DNA of 19,516 nucleotides from BPGL01 sp035463115 (GTDB taxonomy: Bacteria; Actinomycetota; UBA4738; HRBIN12), in NCBI GenBank assembly GCA_035463115.1, contig DATHTO010000089.1:1-19516 (forward strand), given 5' to 3'. Below the pieces are notes generated by a model. It was not told the origin of the DNA and searched no databases. It was given only the letters and a program-made list of their open reading frames with translations. The position numbers and the translations under genes were made by a program. Shown here piece after piece: positions 6,338-14,362 of the stretch; position 1 is the first letter of the stretch; each line of letters starts with the position of its first letter.

Positions 6338-7527
6338 ACGCCGAGATGATCGCGGCGCTCCGAGAGCTGGAGCGCGAGAAGGGCATCGCCTTCGAGACGA
6401 TCCTCCAGGGTCTGGAGGAGGCGATGGCCTCCGCGTACAAGGCGCATTGGAAGCAGGAGAACCCGGACGCCGACGACGAGTTCGTCGGCTTCCGAGCCGT
6501 GATCGATCCCGAGACCGGTGACCTGCGCATGTGGAAGCAGGAGCTCGACGAGGTCGACGCCGAGGACGGCGAGTCCTTGGTCATGGAGGTCCGATCCGAG
6601 GAAGAGGTCACGGTGACCGACGACTTCAAGGGTCGGATCGGCGCGCAGACCGCGAAACAGGTCATCTTCCAGAAGCTCCGCGACGCCGAGCGCGAGATGA
6701 CCTACGAGGAGTTCGCCGGTCGCGAAGGCGACATCGTCACCGGCATCGTCCAGCAGTCGGAGCGTCGCTACACGCTGCTCGACCTCGGCAAGGTCGAAGC
6801 GCTGCTCCCGCAGGCCGAGCAGGTGCCGAGCGAGCCGTACCGCAACGGCGAGCGCCTCAAGGCCTACATCACCGAGGTCCGGAAGGGGGCGAAGGGCCCG
6901 CAGATCGTCGTGTCCCGCACGCACCCTGGGCTGCTGCGGCGTCTGTTCGAGCTCGAGGTCCCCGAGATCGAGGACAGCATCGTCGAGCTCAAGGCCGTCG
7001 CGCGTGAGCCGGGTCACCGCTCGAAGGTCGCCGTCGTGTCGAACGAGCCGGGCGTCGACCCGGTCGGCGCCTGCGTCGGCCCGAAGGGATCCCGCGTGCG
7101 CAACGTCGTCACCGAGCTCCGAGGCGAGAAGATCGACGTCGTGCCGTGGTCGCCCGACGCCGGTGAGTTCGTCGCGAACGCGTTGCAGCCCGCCAAGGTC
7201 AAGCAGGTCCTGATCGACCCCGAGACCCAGACGGCTCAGGTCATCGTGCCGGACTACCAGCTGTCGCTCGCGATCGGCAAGGAAGGGCAGAACGCACGGC
7301 TCGCCGCCCGACTCACCGGTTGGCGGATCGACATCAAGTCCGAGACGCAGGCCGCCGAGCCCGCGCCCGTCCGAGCCGCGCCGGCGTCCCCCGCTCCGCG
7401 AGCCGACGACGTCGCGACGAGCGACGCCCCGGCGGCGGTCGACGAGGCTGCAGCCGGCGACGGCGCACCAGCCGACGACGGGCGACAGGCCGAAGGCCGA
7501 GCCGCGGAGGCTCCCGCGGAGAGCTGA
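6334..7527 (+). CDS. nusA: Transcription termination/antitermination factor NusA
   Basis: The 397-residue factor binds RNA polymerase and nascent RNA to modulate pausing, termination and antitermination. The N-terminal polymerase-binding domain covers about residues 1-125. An S1 domain follows (GREGDIVTGIVQQSERRYT, about 129-195), then two KH domains with GPKGSR at 249-254 and IGKEGQN at 314-320. After residue 340 the tail is Ala/Pro/Asp-rich and low complexity. The acidic repeats of E. coli NusA are absent, as usual in actinobacteria. AAGGAGG sits 8 nt before the ATG. NusA is a plausible feedback regulator of the terminator in its own operon leader. Confidence 0.96.
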   Translation: MNAEMIAALRELEREKGIAFETILQGLEEAMASAYKAHWKQENPDADDEFVGFRAVIDPETGDLRMWKQELDEVDAEDGESLVMEVRSEEEVTVTDDFKGRIGAQTAKQVIFQKLRDAEREMTYEEFAGREGDIVTGIVQQSERRYTLLDLGKVEALLPQAEQVPSEPYRNGERLKAYITEVRKGAKGPQIVVSRTHPGLLRRLFELEVPEIEDSIVELKAVAREPGHRSKVAVVSNEPGVDPVGACVGPKGSRVRNVVTELRGEKIDVVPWSPDAGEFVANALQPAKVKQVLIDPETQTAQVIVPDYQLSLAIGKEGQNARLAARLTGWRIDIKSETQAAEPAPVRAAPASPAPRADDVATSDAPAAVDEAAAGDGAPADDGRQAEGRAAEAPAES

Positions 7528-7529
7528 GC

Positions 7530-7805
7530 GTGTCCGGCGGGCCGCGACCTGGTCCGGAGCGCACGTGCGTCGGCTGCCGGCAGCGCGCCCCGCAACACGA
7601 GCTGCTCCGGATCGCGCGTCGGCCCGACGGGTCGCTGGCGACGGGGCGGTCCGCGGGTCGAGGCGTCTACGTGCACCGCGAACGTGCATGCCTGGACCGC
7701 GCGATGCGCGTCGCCGTGCTGGCCAGGGCCCTGCGCGGACGTCTGTCCACGGACGAAGTCGGTAGGCTACGGGAACGCGTCGAAGGGGAGTTGGAGAGCG
7801 TTTGA
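7530..7805 (+). CDS. ylxR: YlxR (DUF448) RNA-binding protein
   Basis: The 91-residue protein carries the family signature RTCVGCR near residues 11-17, followed by ELLRIAR and a GRGVYVHRERACLDRA segment. YlxR is found almost always between nusA and infB; in Bacillus the homologue has been reported to act as an RNase P modulator (RnpM). The GTG at 7530 starts 2 nt after the nusA stop and has GGAG 8 nt upstream. The stop overlaps the infB TTG start in TTGA. Both Cys residues of the signature are retained. Confidence 0.9.
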   Translation: MSGGPRPGPERTCVGCRQRAPQHELLRIARRPDGSLATGRSAGRGVYVHRERACLDRAMRVAVLARALRGRLSTDEVGRLRERVEGELESV

Positions 7806-9991
7806 GGGTCCACGAACTCGCGAAGGAGTTGGGCGTCGCCAGCAAGGAGCTGCTGGCCGCGCTCGAGCAGATGGGCGTGAGCGGCAAGTCCGCGTCGTCG
7901 AGCGTGCCCGACGACATGGTGCCGCGCCTGCGCGCCTCGGGCGGCAAGGCGACCGTCGCGACGAAGCGTCGCGAGGTCCTCGAGCCGCCCCCGCAGCCGC
8001 GGAAGCCGAAGGCGAAGCCGAAGCCGAAGGCCGCGGCGCCCGCCGAGCCGCCCGCACCGTCGGGCAACGGCGCGGCGACGCCCGTCACGGACCCGGCAGC
8101 GGCCGTTCCGGCCGCCGTCGCCGGTGCGCCCGAGCGCGCCGGCGCACCATCGGACGCCGCGCCGGCGCCCGCACCTGCGCAGCCGTCGAGACCGGCCCGC
8201 CCGGCGCGACGCGACGCACCGGTCAAGCCGTCGGGGCCGGTGCTCCAGGTCGTGCGGGGCGCCACGCCGCAGACGATCGCGGAGAAGGTCGGCAGGTCGC
8301 CGGCCGACATCGTGAAGATCCTCTTCATGGCGGGCGACATGGTGACCGCGACCACGTCGCTGTCCGACGATGCGATCGGGCTCGTCGCGTCCGACATCGG
8401 CTGGGACGTCGAGATCGTCGGCCTCGAGGACGAGCTGCAGGGCGACGGGACCGTCGACGACGTCGACGAGGCCGCGCTGGTATCGCGCGCGCCGGTCGTC
8501 ACGATCATGGGTCACGTCGACCACGGGAAGACGAAGCTGCTCGACGCGATCCGTAGCACCAACGTCGTCGCCGGCGAGTTCGGTGGCATCACGCAGCACA
8601 TCGGCGCGTACCAGGCGCACGTCGGCGAGAAGGACATCACCTTCATCGACACGCCCGGCCACGAGGCCTTCACCGCCATGCGTGCGCGCGGCGCGAAGGT
8701 GACCGACATCGTCGTGCTCGTCGTGGCCGCGAACGACGGCGTGATGCCGCAGACGATCGAGGCGCTCGACCACGCGAAGGCGGCGGGGGTGCCGATCGTC
8801 GTCGCCGTGAACAAGATCGATCTCGAGGAAGCCGATCCGAACCGCGTCCGCACGCAGATGGTGGAGCACGGGGTCGTTCCGTCGGAATGGGGCGGCGACT
8901 TCGAGTTCGTCGACGTCTCGGCGAAGAGCCGTACGAACCTCGACGGTCTCCTCGACACGATCCTCGTCGTCGCGGAGCTCGAGGACCTGCAGGGCGATCC
9001 GACGGGTCGCGCTCGCGGCACGGTGATCGAGGCGCACCTCGACAAGGGTCGGGGACCGGTCGCGACGGTGCTGGTGCAGAAGGGCACGCTCGAGGTCGGC
9101 GACGCGCTCGTCTCGGGTACCACGTACTGCCGCATCCGAGCGATGGTCGACGAGACCGGCGAGGCGGTCGACGTCGCGGGACCCTCGAAGCCGGTGGTGA
9201 TCCTCGGATGGAGCGCCGTTCCGTCGTCGGGCGACGAGTTCCGCGAGACCGACGACGAGCGTGACGCGCGCCACGTCGCCGAAGAGCGGGAGGCACGCGC
9301 CCGAGCTGCCGAGCTGGTCGTCACGCGTCCGCCGTCCCTCGCCGACTTCATGCGCCGCGCGCAGCAGGGCGAGGTGCAGGAGCTGAACCTCATCGTGAAG
9401 GCCGACGTCCAAGGATCGCTCGGCGCGCTCGAGGACTCGTTCCTCAAGCTTCCGCAGGACGAGGTGAAGGTCCGGATCGTCCGCAGTGGCGCCGGTGCGA
9501 TCAACTCGAGCGACGTGCAGCTCGCGATGGCGTCGAACGCGATCGTGATCGGCTTCAACGTGCGGCCCGACCGGGGTGCCCGCGAGCTCGCAGACCGTGA
9601 GGGTGTCGACGTACGTCTGTACCGTGTGATCTACGACGCGATCGACGACGTGAAGGCCGCGCTGTCGGGCATGTTGAAGCCGGAGGAGCGCGAACGGATC
9701 CTCGGCGAGGCCGAGGTTCGGCAGACGTTCCGGGTCCCGAAGCTCGGCGTGATCGCGGGGTCGTACGTGCGCAGCGGCGCGATCCGTCGCAACGCGCGTG
9801 CGCGGCTGGTGCGCGACGGCATCGTGGTCTACGAGGGGCGCGTCGCTTCGCTCCGACGGTTCAAGGACGACGTCACCGAGGTGCGCGACGGCTTCGAGTG
9901 CGGGATCGGTCTCGAGAACTTCCAGGACGTGAAGGAAGGCGACTCGATCGAGGCGTTCGAGGTCGAGGAGGTCGCGCGCCAGATCTCGTGA
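7802..9991 (+). CDS. infB: Translation initiation factor IF-2
   Basis: The 729-residue GTPase recruits fMet-tRNA to the 30S subunit and promotes subunit joining. An N-terminal IF2-N domain (MRVHELAKELGVASKELL) is followed by a Pro/Ala/Lys-rich linker (about 60-145) and a second IF2-N-like segment (TPQTIAEKVGRSPADIVKIL). The G domain has G1 GHVDHGKT at 237-244, the G2 region GGITQHIGAY, G3 DTPGHEAF at 283-290 and G4 NKID at 337-340. Downstream are domain II (GRGPVATVLVQKGTL), domain III (LIVKADVQGSLGAL) and the C-terminal initiator-tRNA domain. The TTG at 7802 is the only start that retains the family's N-terminus, and it overlaps ylxR by 4 nt. The linker is shorter than in Streptomyces IF-2, which is about 1030 residues. 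Confidence 0.97.
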   Translation: MRVHELAKELGVASKELLAALEQMGVSGKSASSSVPDDMVPRLRASGGKATVATKRREVLEPPPQPRKPKAKPKPKAAAPAEPPAPSGNGAATPVTDPAAAVPAAVAGAPERAGAPSDAAPAPAPAQPSRPARPARRDAPVKPSGPVLQVVRGATPQTIAEKVGRSPADIVKILFMAGDMVTATTSLSDDAIGLVASDIGWDVEIVGLEDELQGDGTVDDVDEAALVSRAPVVTIMGHVDHGKTKLLDAIRSTNVVAGEFGGITQHIGAYQAHVGEKDITFIDTPGHEAFTAMRARGAKVTDIVVLVVAANDGVMPQTIEALDHAKAAGVPIVVAVNKIDLEEADPNRVRTQMVEHGVVPSEWGGDFEFVDVSAKSRTNLDGLLDTILVVAELEDLQGDPTGRARGTVIEAHLDKGRGPVATVLVQKGTLEVGDALVSGTTYCRIRAMVDETGEAVDVAGPSKPVVILGWSAVPSSGDEFRETDDERDARHVAEEREARARAAELVVTRPPSLADFMRRAQQGEVQELNLIVKADVQGSLGALEDSFLKLPQDEVKVRIVRSGAGAINSSDVQLAMASNAIVIGFNVRPDRGARELADREGVDVRLYRVIYDAIDDVKAALSGMLKPEERERILGEAEVRQTFRVPKLGVIAGSYVRSGAIRRNARARLVRDGIVVYEGRVASLRRFKDDVTEVRDGFECGIGLENFQDVKEGDSIEAFEVEEVARQIS

Positions 9992-10001
9992 CGCCACGAG
10001 C

Positions 10002-10298
10002 ATGCTGGTGGCCCTCGAACGCTTCGACCTGCGGATCCCCGCCTGCCGTTCCCTGAAGGAGAAGCGGCACGTCGTGAAGACGCTCACGAACGCGATCCGG
10101 ACGAAGTTCCCCGTCAGCGTCGCTGAGGTCGACCACCACGACCTGTGGCAGCGGACCGCGTTGGCGGTCGCCGCCGTCGGCGCCGAGCAGCATCACCTCC
10201 GTCGGGTGATGCACGAGGTCGAGAAGGTGGTCGATCGCTGGCTCGAGGTCGAGGTGATCGACCGGCGCCTCGAGATCCTGTGGCCCGACGACGACTGA
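10002..10298 (+). CDS. ylxP: YlxP / DUF503 family protein
   Basis: The 98-residue cytoplasmic protein begins MLVALERFDLRIPACRSLKEKRHVVKTL and has the family motif VSVAEVDHHDLWQRTALAV. DUF503 proteins sit between infB and rbfA in Gram-positive genomes and are thought to take part in ribosome assembly, but no mechanism is settled. The gene starts 10 nt after infB; no clear Shine-Dalgarno sequence is seen, so coupling to infB translation is likely. The length matches the family. Confidence 0.87.
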   Translation: MLVALERFDLRIPACRSLKEKRHVVKTLTNAIRTKFPVSVAEVDHHDLWQRTALAVAAVGAEQHHLRRVMHEVEKVVDRWLEVEVIDRRLEILWPDDD

Positions 10299-10310
10299 GC
10301 GACGGACGGT

Positions 10311-10326
10311 GCCCGCGAAGGCGGGC
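10311..10326 (+). terminator. Hairpin between ylxP and rbfA
   Basis: GCCCGC-GAAG-GCGGGC is a perfect 6-bp stem 12 nt after the ylxP stop, with possible weak outer pairs (ACG/CGT). No T-tract follows. It may be a weak terminator, an mRNA processing site or a 3'-end stabiliser. Confidence 0.35.
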
Positions 10327-10334
10327 CGTGCCGG

Positions 10335-10340
10335 TACGCT
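10335..10340 (+). promoter_or_regulatory. Candidate -10 box of rbfA (leaderless)
   Basis: TACGCT matches TANNNT and ends 6 nt before the rbfA GTG. Together with the lack of a Shine-Dalgarno sequence and the preceding hairpin, it suggests an internal promoter making a leaderless rbfA-nrnA-truB mRNA. No -35 element is evident. Confidence 0.4.
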
Positions 10341-10346
10341 GGAACG

Positions 10347-10724
10347 GTGCCGCAGGGAGCCAGGACCCATCGCGTCGGGGAGGAGTTCCGTGAGGTCCTC
10401 GCCGAAGAGATCCAGCGGCTGAAGGACCCTCGCGTGGGGTTCGTGACCGTCACCGGGGTCGACGTGACCCCCGACCTGAAGCGCGCGCGCGTCTTCTACA
10501 CCGCCTACGGCGACGAGGGATCGCGGAGGGCCTCGCACGCGGCGTTGCGCTCGGCGACCCCGCACCTGCGACGCGTCCTCGGACGCCAGGTGCGTCTGAA
10601 GGTGGTGCCGGAGCTCGAGTTCGTCGTCGACGTGTCGATCGCGACGGGCGAGCGGATCGACCAGCTCCTCGACGAGGTGTCGCACGACCTCGATCGTGAC
10701 GGCATCGACGGGGAGCATCGATGA
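10347..10724 (+). CDS. rbfA: Ribosome-binding factor A
   Basis: The 125-residue KH-fold protein binds the 30S subunit late in maturation near the 5' end of 16S rRNA. The start (HRVGEEFREVLAEEIQRLKDPRVGFVTVTGVDVTPDLKRARVFYT, residues 9-53 in parts) and the late PELEFVVDVSIATGERIDQLLDE are characteristic. The GTG at 10347 follows a TACGCT -10-like box by 6 nt and has no ribosome binding site. The stop overlaps the next gene in ATGA. Length and position after ylxP are as expected. Confidence 0.93.
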   Translation: MPQGARTHRVGEEFREVLAEEIQRLKDPRVGFVTVTGVDVTPDLKRARVFYTAYGDEGSRRASHAALRSATPHLRRVLGRQVRLKVVPELEFVVDVSIATGERIDQLLDEVSHDLDRDGIDGEHR

Positions 10725-11731
10725 CGATCGCGCGGGCCGACGACGACGGACCGCTCACGGACCAGATCGCTCGCGCGGCGGGAACGCTCGCCGCCGCCGA
10801 CGAGGTCGCCCTGGCGTGTCACGTGAATCCCGACGCCGATGCCCTCGGATCGATGCTCGGCCTCGCGGCGTTCCTCCGCGAACGTGGGATCCGCACCGTG
10901 TGCGGCGTTCCGAACGAGCCCCTCGAGCTGCCGCGGTGGGCATCGATGCTGCCCGGAGCCGACGCGATCGTCGCTCCCGAGGCGTTCCCGACGCACCCTG
11001 ACGTGATGGTGACCTGCGACTGCGCGTCGTGGGACCGGCTCGTCAACCTGACGAGGTCGGCCGAACGCGCGCGCGAGCTGATCTGGATCGATCACCATCG
11101 ATCGAACGACGGTCGGGGCACGATCCGCGTCGTCGATCCCGCGGCGTCGTCGACGTGCGAGCTCGTGTTCCGCGTCGTCGAGGAGATCGGCGGGCCGATG
11201 CCGACCGGCACGGCGGTCGCGCTCTACGCCGGGCTCGTCACCGATACCGGCCGCTTCCAGTACGAGGCGACGACGCCGGAGACCCTCCGTGTCGCCGCGA
11301 CATTGCGCGAACACGACTTCGACCACGCGCGTCTCGTCCAGGCGCTCTACGAGGACAACGCTCGCGCGTACCTCGAGCTCGTGGGCGTGGCGCTGCAGCG
11401 GCTGGCGTTCGTCCACGACGCCGATCTGATCTGGACGTACCTGACGCAGGCCGATCTCTCCGCCGCGGGCGTGCATCCGTCGGAGACCGACGATCTGATC
11501 GACGTCATCCGCACGGATCGCGACGCCGACGTCGCGGTGCTCGTGAAGCAGCAGAAGGACGGACGCTTCAAGGTGAGCATGCGGTCGCGCGGCGCCCACG
11601 ATCTGGCGGCCGTCGCATCGTCGTTCGGTGGCGGCGGCCACCGGCTCGCGGCCGGGTTCACGAGCGATCGCGGTCCGGCCGGCACGATCGCGGCGATCGT
11701 CGAGGCGCTCTCGGTGCCGGCGGCACGGTGA
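10721..11731 (+). CDS. nrnA: DHH/DHHA1 family nano-RNase / pAp phosphatase NrnA
   Basis: The 336-residue phosphoesterase is expected to degrade very short RNAs or linear dinucleotides and to hydrolyse 3'-phosphoadenosine-5'-phosphate. Metal-binding motifs of the DHH domain are visible: HVNPDAD at 34-40, CDCAS with Asp100, IDHH at 123-126 and GLVTDTGRF with Asp175. The C-terminal DHHA1 domain ends with the substrate-binding GGGGHRLAAGF at 303-313. The ATG at 10721 overlaps the rbfA stop, and its own TGA overlaps the truB GTG, so it is embedded in a coupled run. The rbfA-nrnA-truB order is standard in actinobacteria. Which activity dominates cannot be told from sequence. Confidence 0.92.
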   Translation: MTIARADDDGPLTDQIARAAGTLAAADEVALACHVNPDADALGSMLGLAAFLRERGIRTVCGVPNEPLELPRWASMLPGADAIVAPEAFPTHPDVMVTCDCASWDRLVNLTRSAERARELIWIDHHRSNDGRGTIRVVDPAASSTCELVFRVVEEIGGPMPTGTAVALYAGLVTDTGRFQYEATTPETLRVAATLREHDFDHARLVQALYEDNARAYLELVGVALQRLAFVHDADLIWTYLTQADLSAAGVHPSETDDLIDVIRTDRDADVAVLVKQQKDGRFKVSMRSRGAHDLAAVASSFGGGGHRLAAGFTSDRGPAGTIAAIVEALSVPAAR

Positions 11732-12606
11732 GCGGCGGCGCCGGGCCCGACGGCGTCCTGCTGATCGACAAGCCGTCGGGCATCACGTCGCACGACGCGG
11801 TCGACGCGGTCCGGCGGGCCCTCCGCACGCGGAAGGTCGGGCACGCGGGCACCCTCGACCCGATGGCCACCGGACTGCTCGTCGTCGGGGTCGGTCGGGC
11901 GACGAGGCTCCTGCGCTTCCTCGGCGGCCTGCCGAAGACCTACGAGGGCACGCTGCGCCTCGGGACCGAGACCGACACGCTCGACGCCGACGGCGTCGTG
12001 ACGCGGACCGCGCCGGTCCAGACGTCGCGGGACGCCGTGGCCGGCGCGATGGCCGCGCTCGTGGGCGACTCGATGCAACGTCCGCCCGCGTTCAGCGCCG
12101 TCAAGGTCCGTGGACGCAAGCTCTACGACGCGGCCCGCGCCGGGGAGGCGGTCGAGGCGGAACCGCGCCCGATCCACGTCGACGCGTTCGACCTGATCGA
12201 CCTGCGCGGCGACGACGCGTCGTTCCGCGTGGTGTGCAGCGGCGGCACGTACGTGCGGGTGCTCGCCGCCGACGTGGGCGCCGCGCTGGGATGCGGGGCG
12301 CACCTGACGCGGCTGCGCCGGACCGCGGTGGGTCCGCTCCGCGTCGACGGCGCGACGCCGCCGGACGCGCCGGGGAAGCCCCTCCCGCTCGCGACGGCGG
12401 TCGCGCACCTGCCGCAGGTCCGGCTCGACGACCTCGAGGCAGAGGCCGCGTCGCACGGGCGGATCCTCGCGCCCGCCGGCCTCGACGGTCCCTACGCGGT
12501 GAGCGGTCCCGGCGGCGAGCTGATCGGGATCTACCGCGACGACGGCGGGAAGGCGACGCCCGAGATGATCCTCGCAGCGCGCCCGGCGGACACGTCGGAG
12601 GGCTAA
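11728..12606 (+). CDS. truB: tRNA pseudouridine-55 synthase
   Basis: The 292-residue enzyme converts U55 in the T-loop of tRNAs to pseudouridine. The catalytic motif is KVGHAGTLDPMATG with Asp44; LLIDKPSGITSHD precedes it, and RPPAFSAVKVRGRKLYDAAR and CSGGTYVRVLAADVG follow, all family signatures. A C-terminal region of about 80 residues (GPLRVDG to DTSEG) resembles the degenerate C-terminal domain of actinobacterial TruB. The GTG at 11728 overlaps the nrnA stop by 4 nt. The TAA stop coincides with the first bases of a TAAGCT -10-like box for the next gene. In most actinobacteria ribF follows directly; here it is 4 kb away. Confidence 0.95.
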   Translation: MSGGAGPDGVLLIDKPSGITSHDAVDAVRRALRTRKVGHAGTLDPMATGLLVVGVGRATRLLRFLGGLPKTYEGTLRLGTETDTLDADGVVTRTAPVQTSRDAVAGAMAALVGDSMQRPPAFSAVKVRGRKLYDAARAGEAVEAEPRPIHVDAFDLIDLRGDDASFRVVCSGGTYVRVLAADVGAALGCGAHLTRLRRTAVGPLRVDGATPPDAPGKPLPLATAVAHLPQVRLDDLEAEAASHGRILAPAGLDGPYAVSGPGGELIGIYRDDGGKATPEMILAARPADTSEG

Positions 12607-12609
12607 GCT
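12604..12609 (+). promoter_or_regulatory. Candidate -10 box of the flippase-like gene (leaderless)
   Basis: TAAGCT fits TANNNT, ends 6 nt before the ATG at 12616, and begins on the TAA stop codon of truB. No Shine-Dalgarno sequence precedes the ATG, so the gene may have its own leaderless transcript besides read-through from truB. Confidence 0.4.
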
Positions 12610-12615
12610 CCGCGG

Positions 12616-13710
12616 ATGACCGCCGGGGACCCCGCCGCCGCGGCGGCGCCGACCTCCGCCGCCGACGCCGCCCGGCGGGAGCGGAAGCGACCCACGTGGC
12701 GCCGCGTGCTGTCGGGCGCCCTCTCGGCCGCCGTGGTCGTCGGTGTGTTCGCCTTCGCGATCCCGCAGATCGCCGACTACGGCGAGGTCCTCGACACCGT
12801 CGCGACGCTCACGCCGATCGAGCTCTGGTCGCTCGTCGCCGTCACGATCGCGAACCTCGCGTCGTACTGGCTCGCCAACATGGCGGCGCTGCCGGGCCTC
12901 GGGTTCTGGCACGCCGCGATCGTCACGCAGACGACCACCTCGGTCGCCAACACGCTTCCCGCTGGTGGCGCCATCGCGGTCGGCTTGACGTATCAGATCC
13001 TTCGGTCGTGGGGGTTCTCGGGCAACGAGATCGCCCTGTACGTCTCGGTCACCGGCCTGTGGAACATCTTCGCGAAGCTCGCGCTGCCCATCGTGTCGGT
13101 CGGTCTGTTGGTCGCGACGGGGGAGAGCAGCGCCGCGTTCGTCGTCGCCGCCTCGATCGGGCTCGGTGCCCTGGCCGTCGCCGTGGGGATCCTGGCGGCG
13201 CTGTTCTCGAGCGAACGCCTCGCCCGCCGCATCGGCGACGTGGCCGGACGTGCGATCTCGTGGCTCAAGCGGCTCGTCCGCAGGGAGCGCGTGACCGACA
13301 TGGGTGATCGGGCCGTCGCGTTCCGCGAGGACACGATCGGCCTCGTGCGGCGGCGCTGGGCGGCGCTGACGCTCGCGACGGTCGGCAGCCACCTGGTGCT
13401 GTTCGCGGTGCTGCTCCTGTCGCTGCGGCACGTCGGCGTGTCGGAGGCCGACGTCTCGACCGCGCAGGCGCTCGCGGTCTTCGCGTTCGGCCGGCTGATC
13501 TCGGCCCTTCCGATCACGCCCGGAGGACTCGGCGTGATCGAGCTCGGCTACATCGGCGGTCTGCGCGCCGCCGCCGGCGAGGACAGCGCGGCGGCGGTGG
13601 TGGCCGCGGTGCTGTTGTTCCGGGTGCTCACCTACGCGGTGCAGATCCCGGTCGGCGCCGTCACGTACCTGCTGTGGCGTCGGACCGCGTCGCCTGATCG
13701 GTCGTCCTGA
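12616..13710 (+). CDS. Flippase-like integral membrane protein (lysylphosphatidylglycerol synthase TM / UPF0104 family)
   Basis: The 364-residue protein has a charged cytoplasmic N-terminus (about 1-30) and some seven to eight membrane segments. Family motifs are TLPAGGAIAVGLTYQIL at 113-129 and PITPGGLGVIELGYIGGL at 299-316. These match the LPG_synthase_TM superfamily, whose members include the flippase half of MprF and YbhN-like proteins; they are thought to move or handle lipids in the cytoplasmic membrane. The soluble aminoacyl-transferase half of MprF is absent, so this is not a lysyl-phosphatidylglycerol synthase. The last 50 nt overlap the convergent PAP2 gene. Neighbouring PAP2 and kinase genes suggest a shared role with a polyprenyl- or glycerolipid, but no substrate can be read from the sequence. 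Confidence 0.82.
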   Translation: MTAGDPAAAAAPTSAADAARRERKRPTWRRVLSGALSAAVVVGVFAFAIPQIADYGEVLDTVATLTPIELWSLVAVTIANLASYWLANMAALPGLGFWHAAIVTQTTTSVANTLPAGGAIAVGLTYQILRSWGFSGNEIALYVSVTGLWNIFAKLALPIVSVGLLVATGESSAAFVVAASIGLGALAVAVGILAALFSSERLARRIGDVAGRAISWLKRLVRRERVTDMGDRAVAFREDTIGLVRRRWAALTLATVGSHLVLFAVLLLSLRHVGVSEADVSTAQALAVFAFGRLISALPITPGGLGVIELGYIGGLRAAAGEDSAAAVVAAVLLFRVLTYAVQIPVGAVTYLLWRRTASPDRSS

Positions 13711-14356
13711 CGGCGGCGTGTCGGATCTCGGTCAGCGCCGCGAACCAGAAGATCGCGATCCCGGACCCGAGCAGCACGCCCGCGATGACGTCGGAGAGCC
13801 AGTGCGCATGCAGGTACACGCGTGAGAACGCCATCACGAACGCGAACCCGACGGCGATCCACTCCCAACGGCGGCGCTCGGGCGCGGGCAGGAAGAACGC
13901 GAGCACCAGCGCCACCGCGGTGGCTGCGCCCGCCAGGGCGTGCCCTGACGGGAACGATGCGCCGACGGTGGCGACGAGCTCGTCGGGGGGCCTCGCTCGG
14001 TCGAACCAGCGCTTGAGGGACCACAACGCGATCTCAGCGCTCAGCCAGGTGAGGGCGAACGCGATCGATGCGTGCCATCGTCGCCTGGCCGCCAGCACAC
14101 CGAGCACGATCGCGCGGAGCGGGATCGTCACGATGCCGCCGCCGATCACGTTCAGCGCGCGGAACAGCCAGGTCAGCGGCGCGACGCGGATCCGCTCGAC
14201 CCCTTCGTAGACCGCCAGGTCGAGGCGACCGATCGCGGCCACCGTCGTCACGGTCCCCGGCTCGGAAGGATGCCGTCCGACGAGGAAGAGCGTGCCGGTC
14301 GCGGCGACGAGGAGCACGACGGACCAGAGGAACGCGCGGCGGTGCCGACGGAGCAC
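13661..14356 (-). CDS. PAP2 family membrane phosphatase (undecaprenyl-diphosphatase-like)
   Basis: The 231-residue membrane protein has about six hydrophobic segments and all three PAP2 motifs intact: KRWFDRARP at 115-123, PSGH at 136-139 and SRVYLHAHWLSD at 178-189, with the catalytic His139 and His185 and Asp189. Such enzymes remove phosphate from lipid phosphates such as undecaprenyl diphosphate or phosphatidate on the outer face of the membrane. The GTG at 14356 lies 6 nt after the lipoprotein gene stop, making it the last gene of a minus-strand operon. Its 3' end overlaps the flippase-like gene by 50 bp, tail to tail. The C-terminal 20 residues beyond the last membrane segment are hydrophilic and lie in the overlap. 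Confidence 0.88.
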   Translation of the reverse strand: MLRRHRRAFLWSVVLLVAATGTLFLVGRHPSEPGTVTTVAAIGRLDLAVYEGVERIRVAPLTWLFRALNVIGGGIVTIPLRAIVLGVLAARRRWHASIAFALTWLSAEIALWSLKRWFDRARPPDELVATVGASFPSGHALAGAATAVALVLAFFLPAPERRRWEWIAVGFAFVMAFSRVYLHAHWLSDVIAGVLLGSGIAIFWFAALTEIRHAAVRTTDQATRSDATAGT

Positions 14357-14362
14357 GCTCGG

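Noticed and set aside
4003..8508. 1501-residue open frame on the minus strand
   Set aside because: It lies antisense to proS, rimP, nusA, ylxR and infB, is rich in Arg, Asp, Val and Leu without motifs, and is a typical shadow frame of GC-rich genes.
7667..10087. 806-residue minus-strand open frame opposite infB
   Set aside because: Shadow of infB; low-complexity Arg/His/Asp composition and no recognisable domain.
11347..13431. 694-residue minus-strand open frame opposite nrnA, truB and the flippase-like gene
   Set aside because: Spans three well-supported genes on the other strand and has no domain signal.
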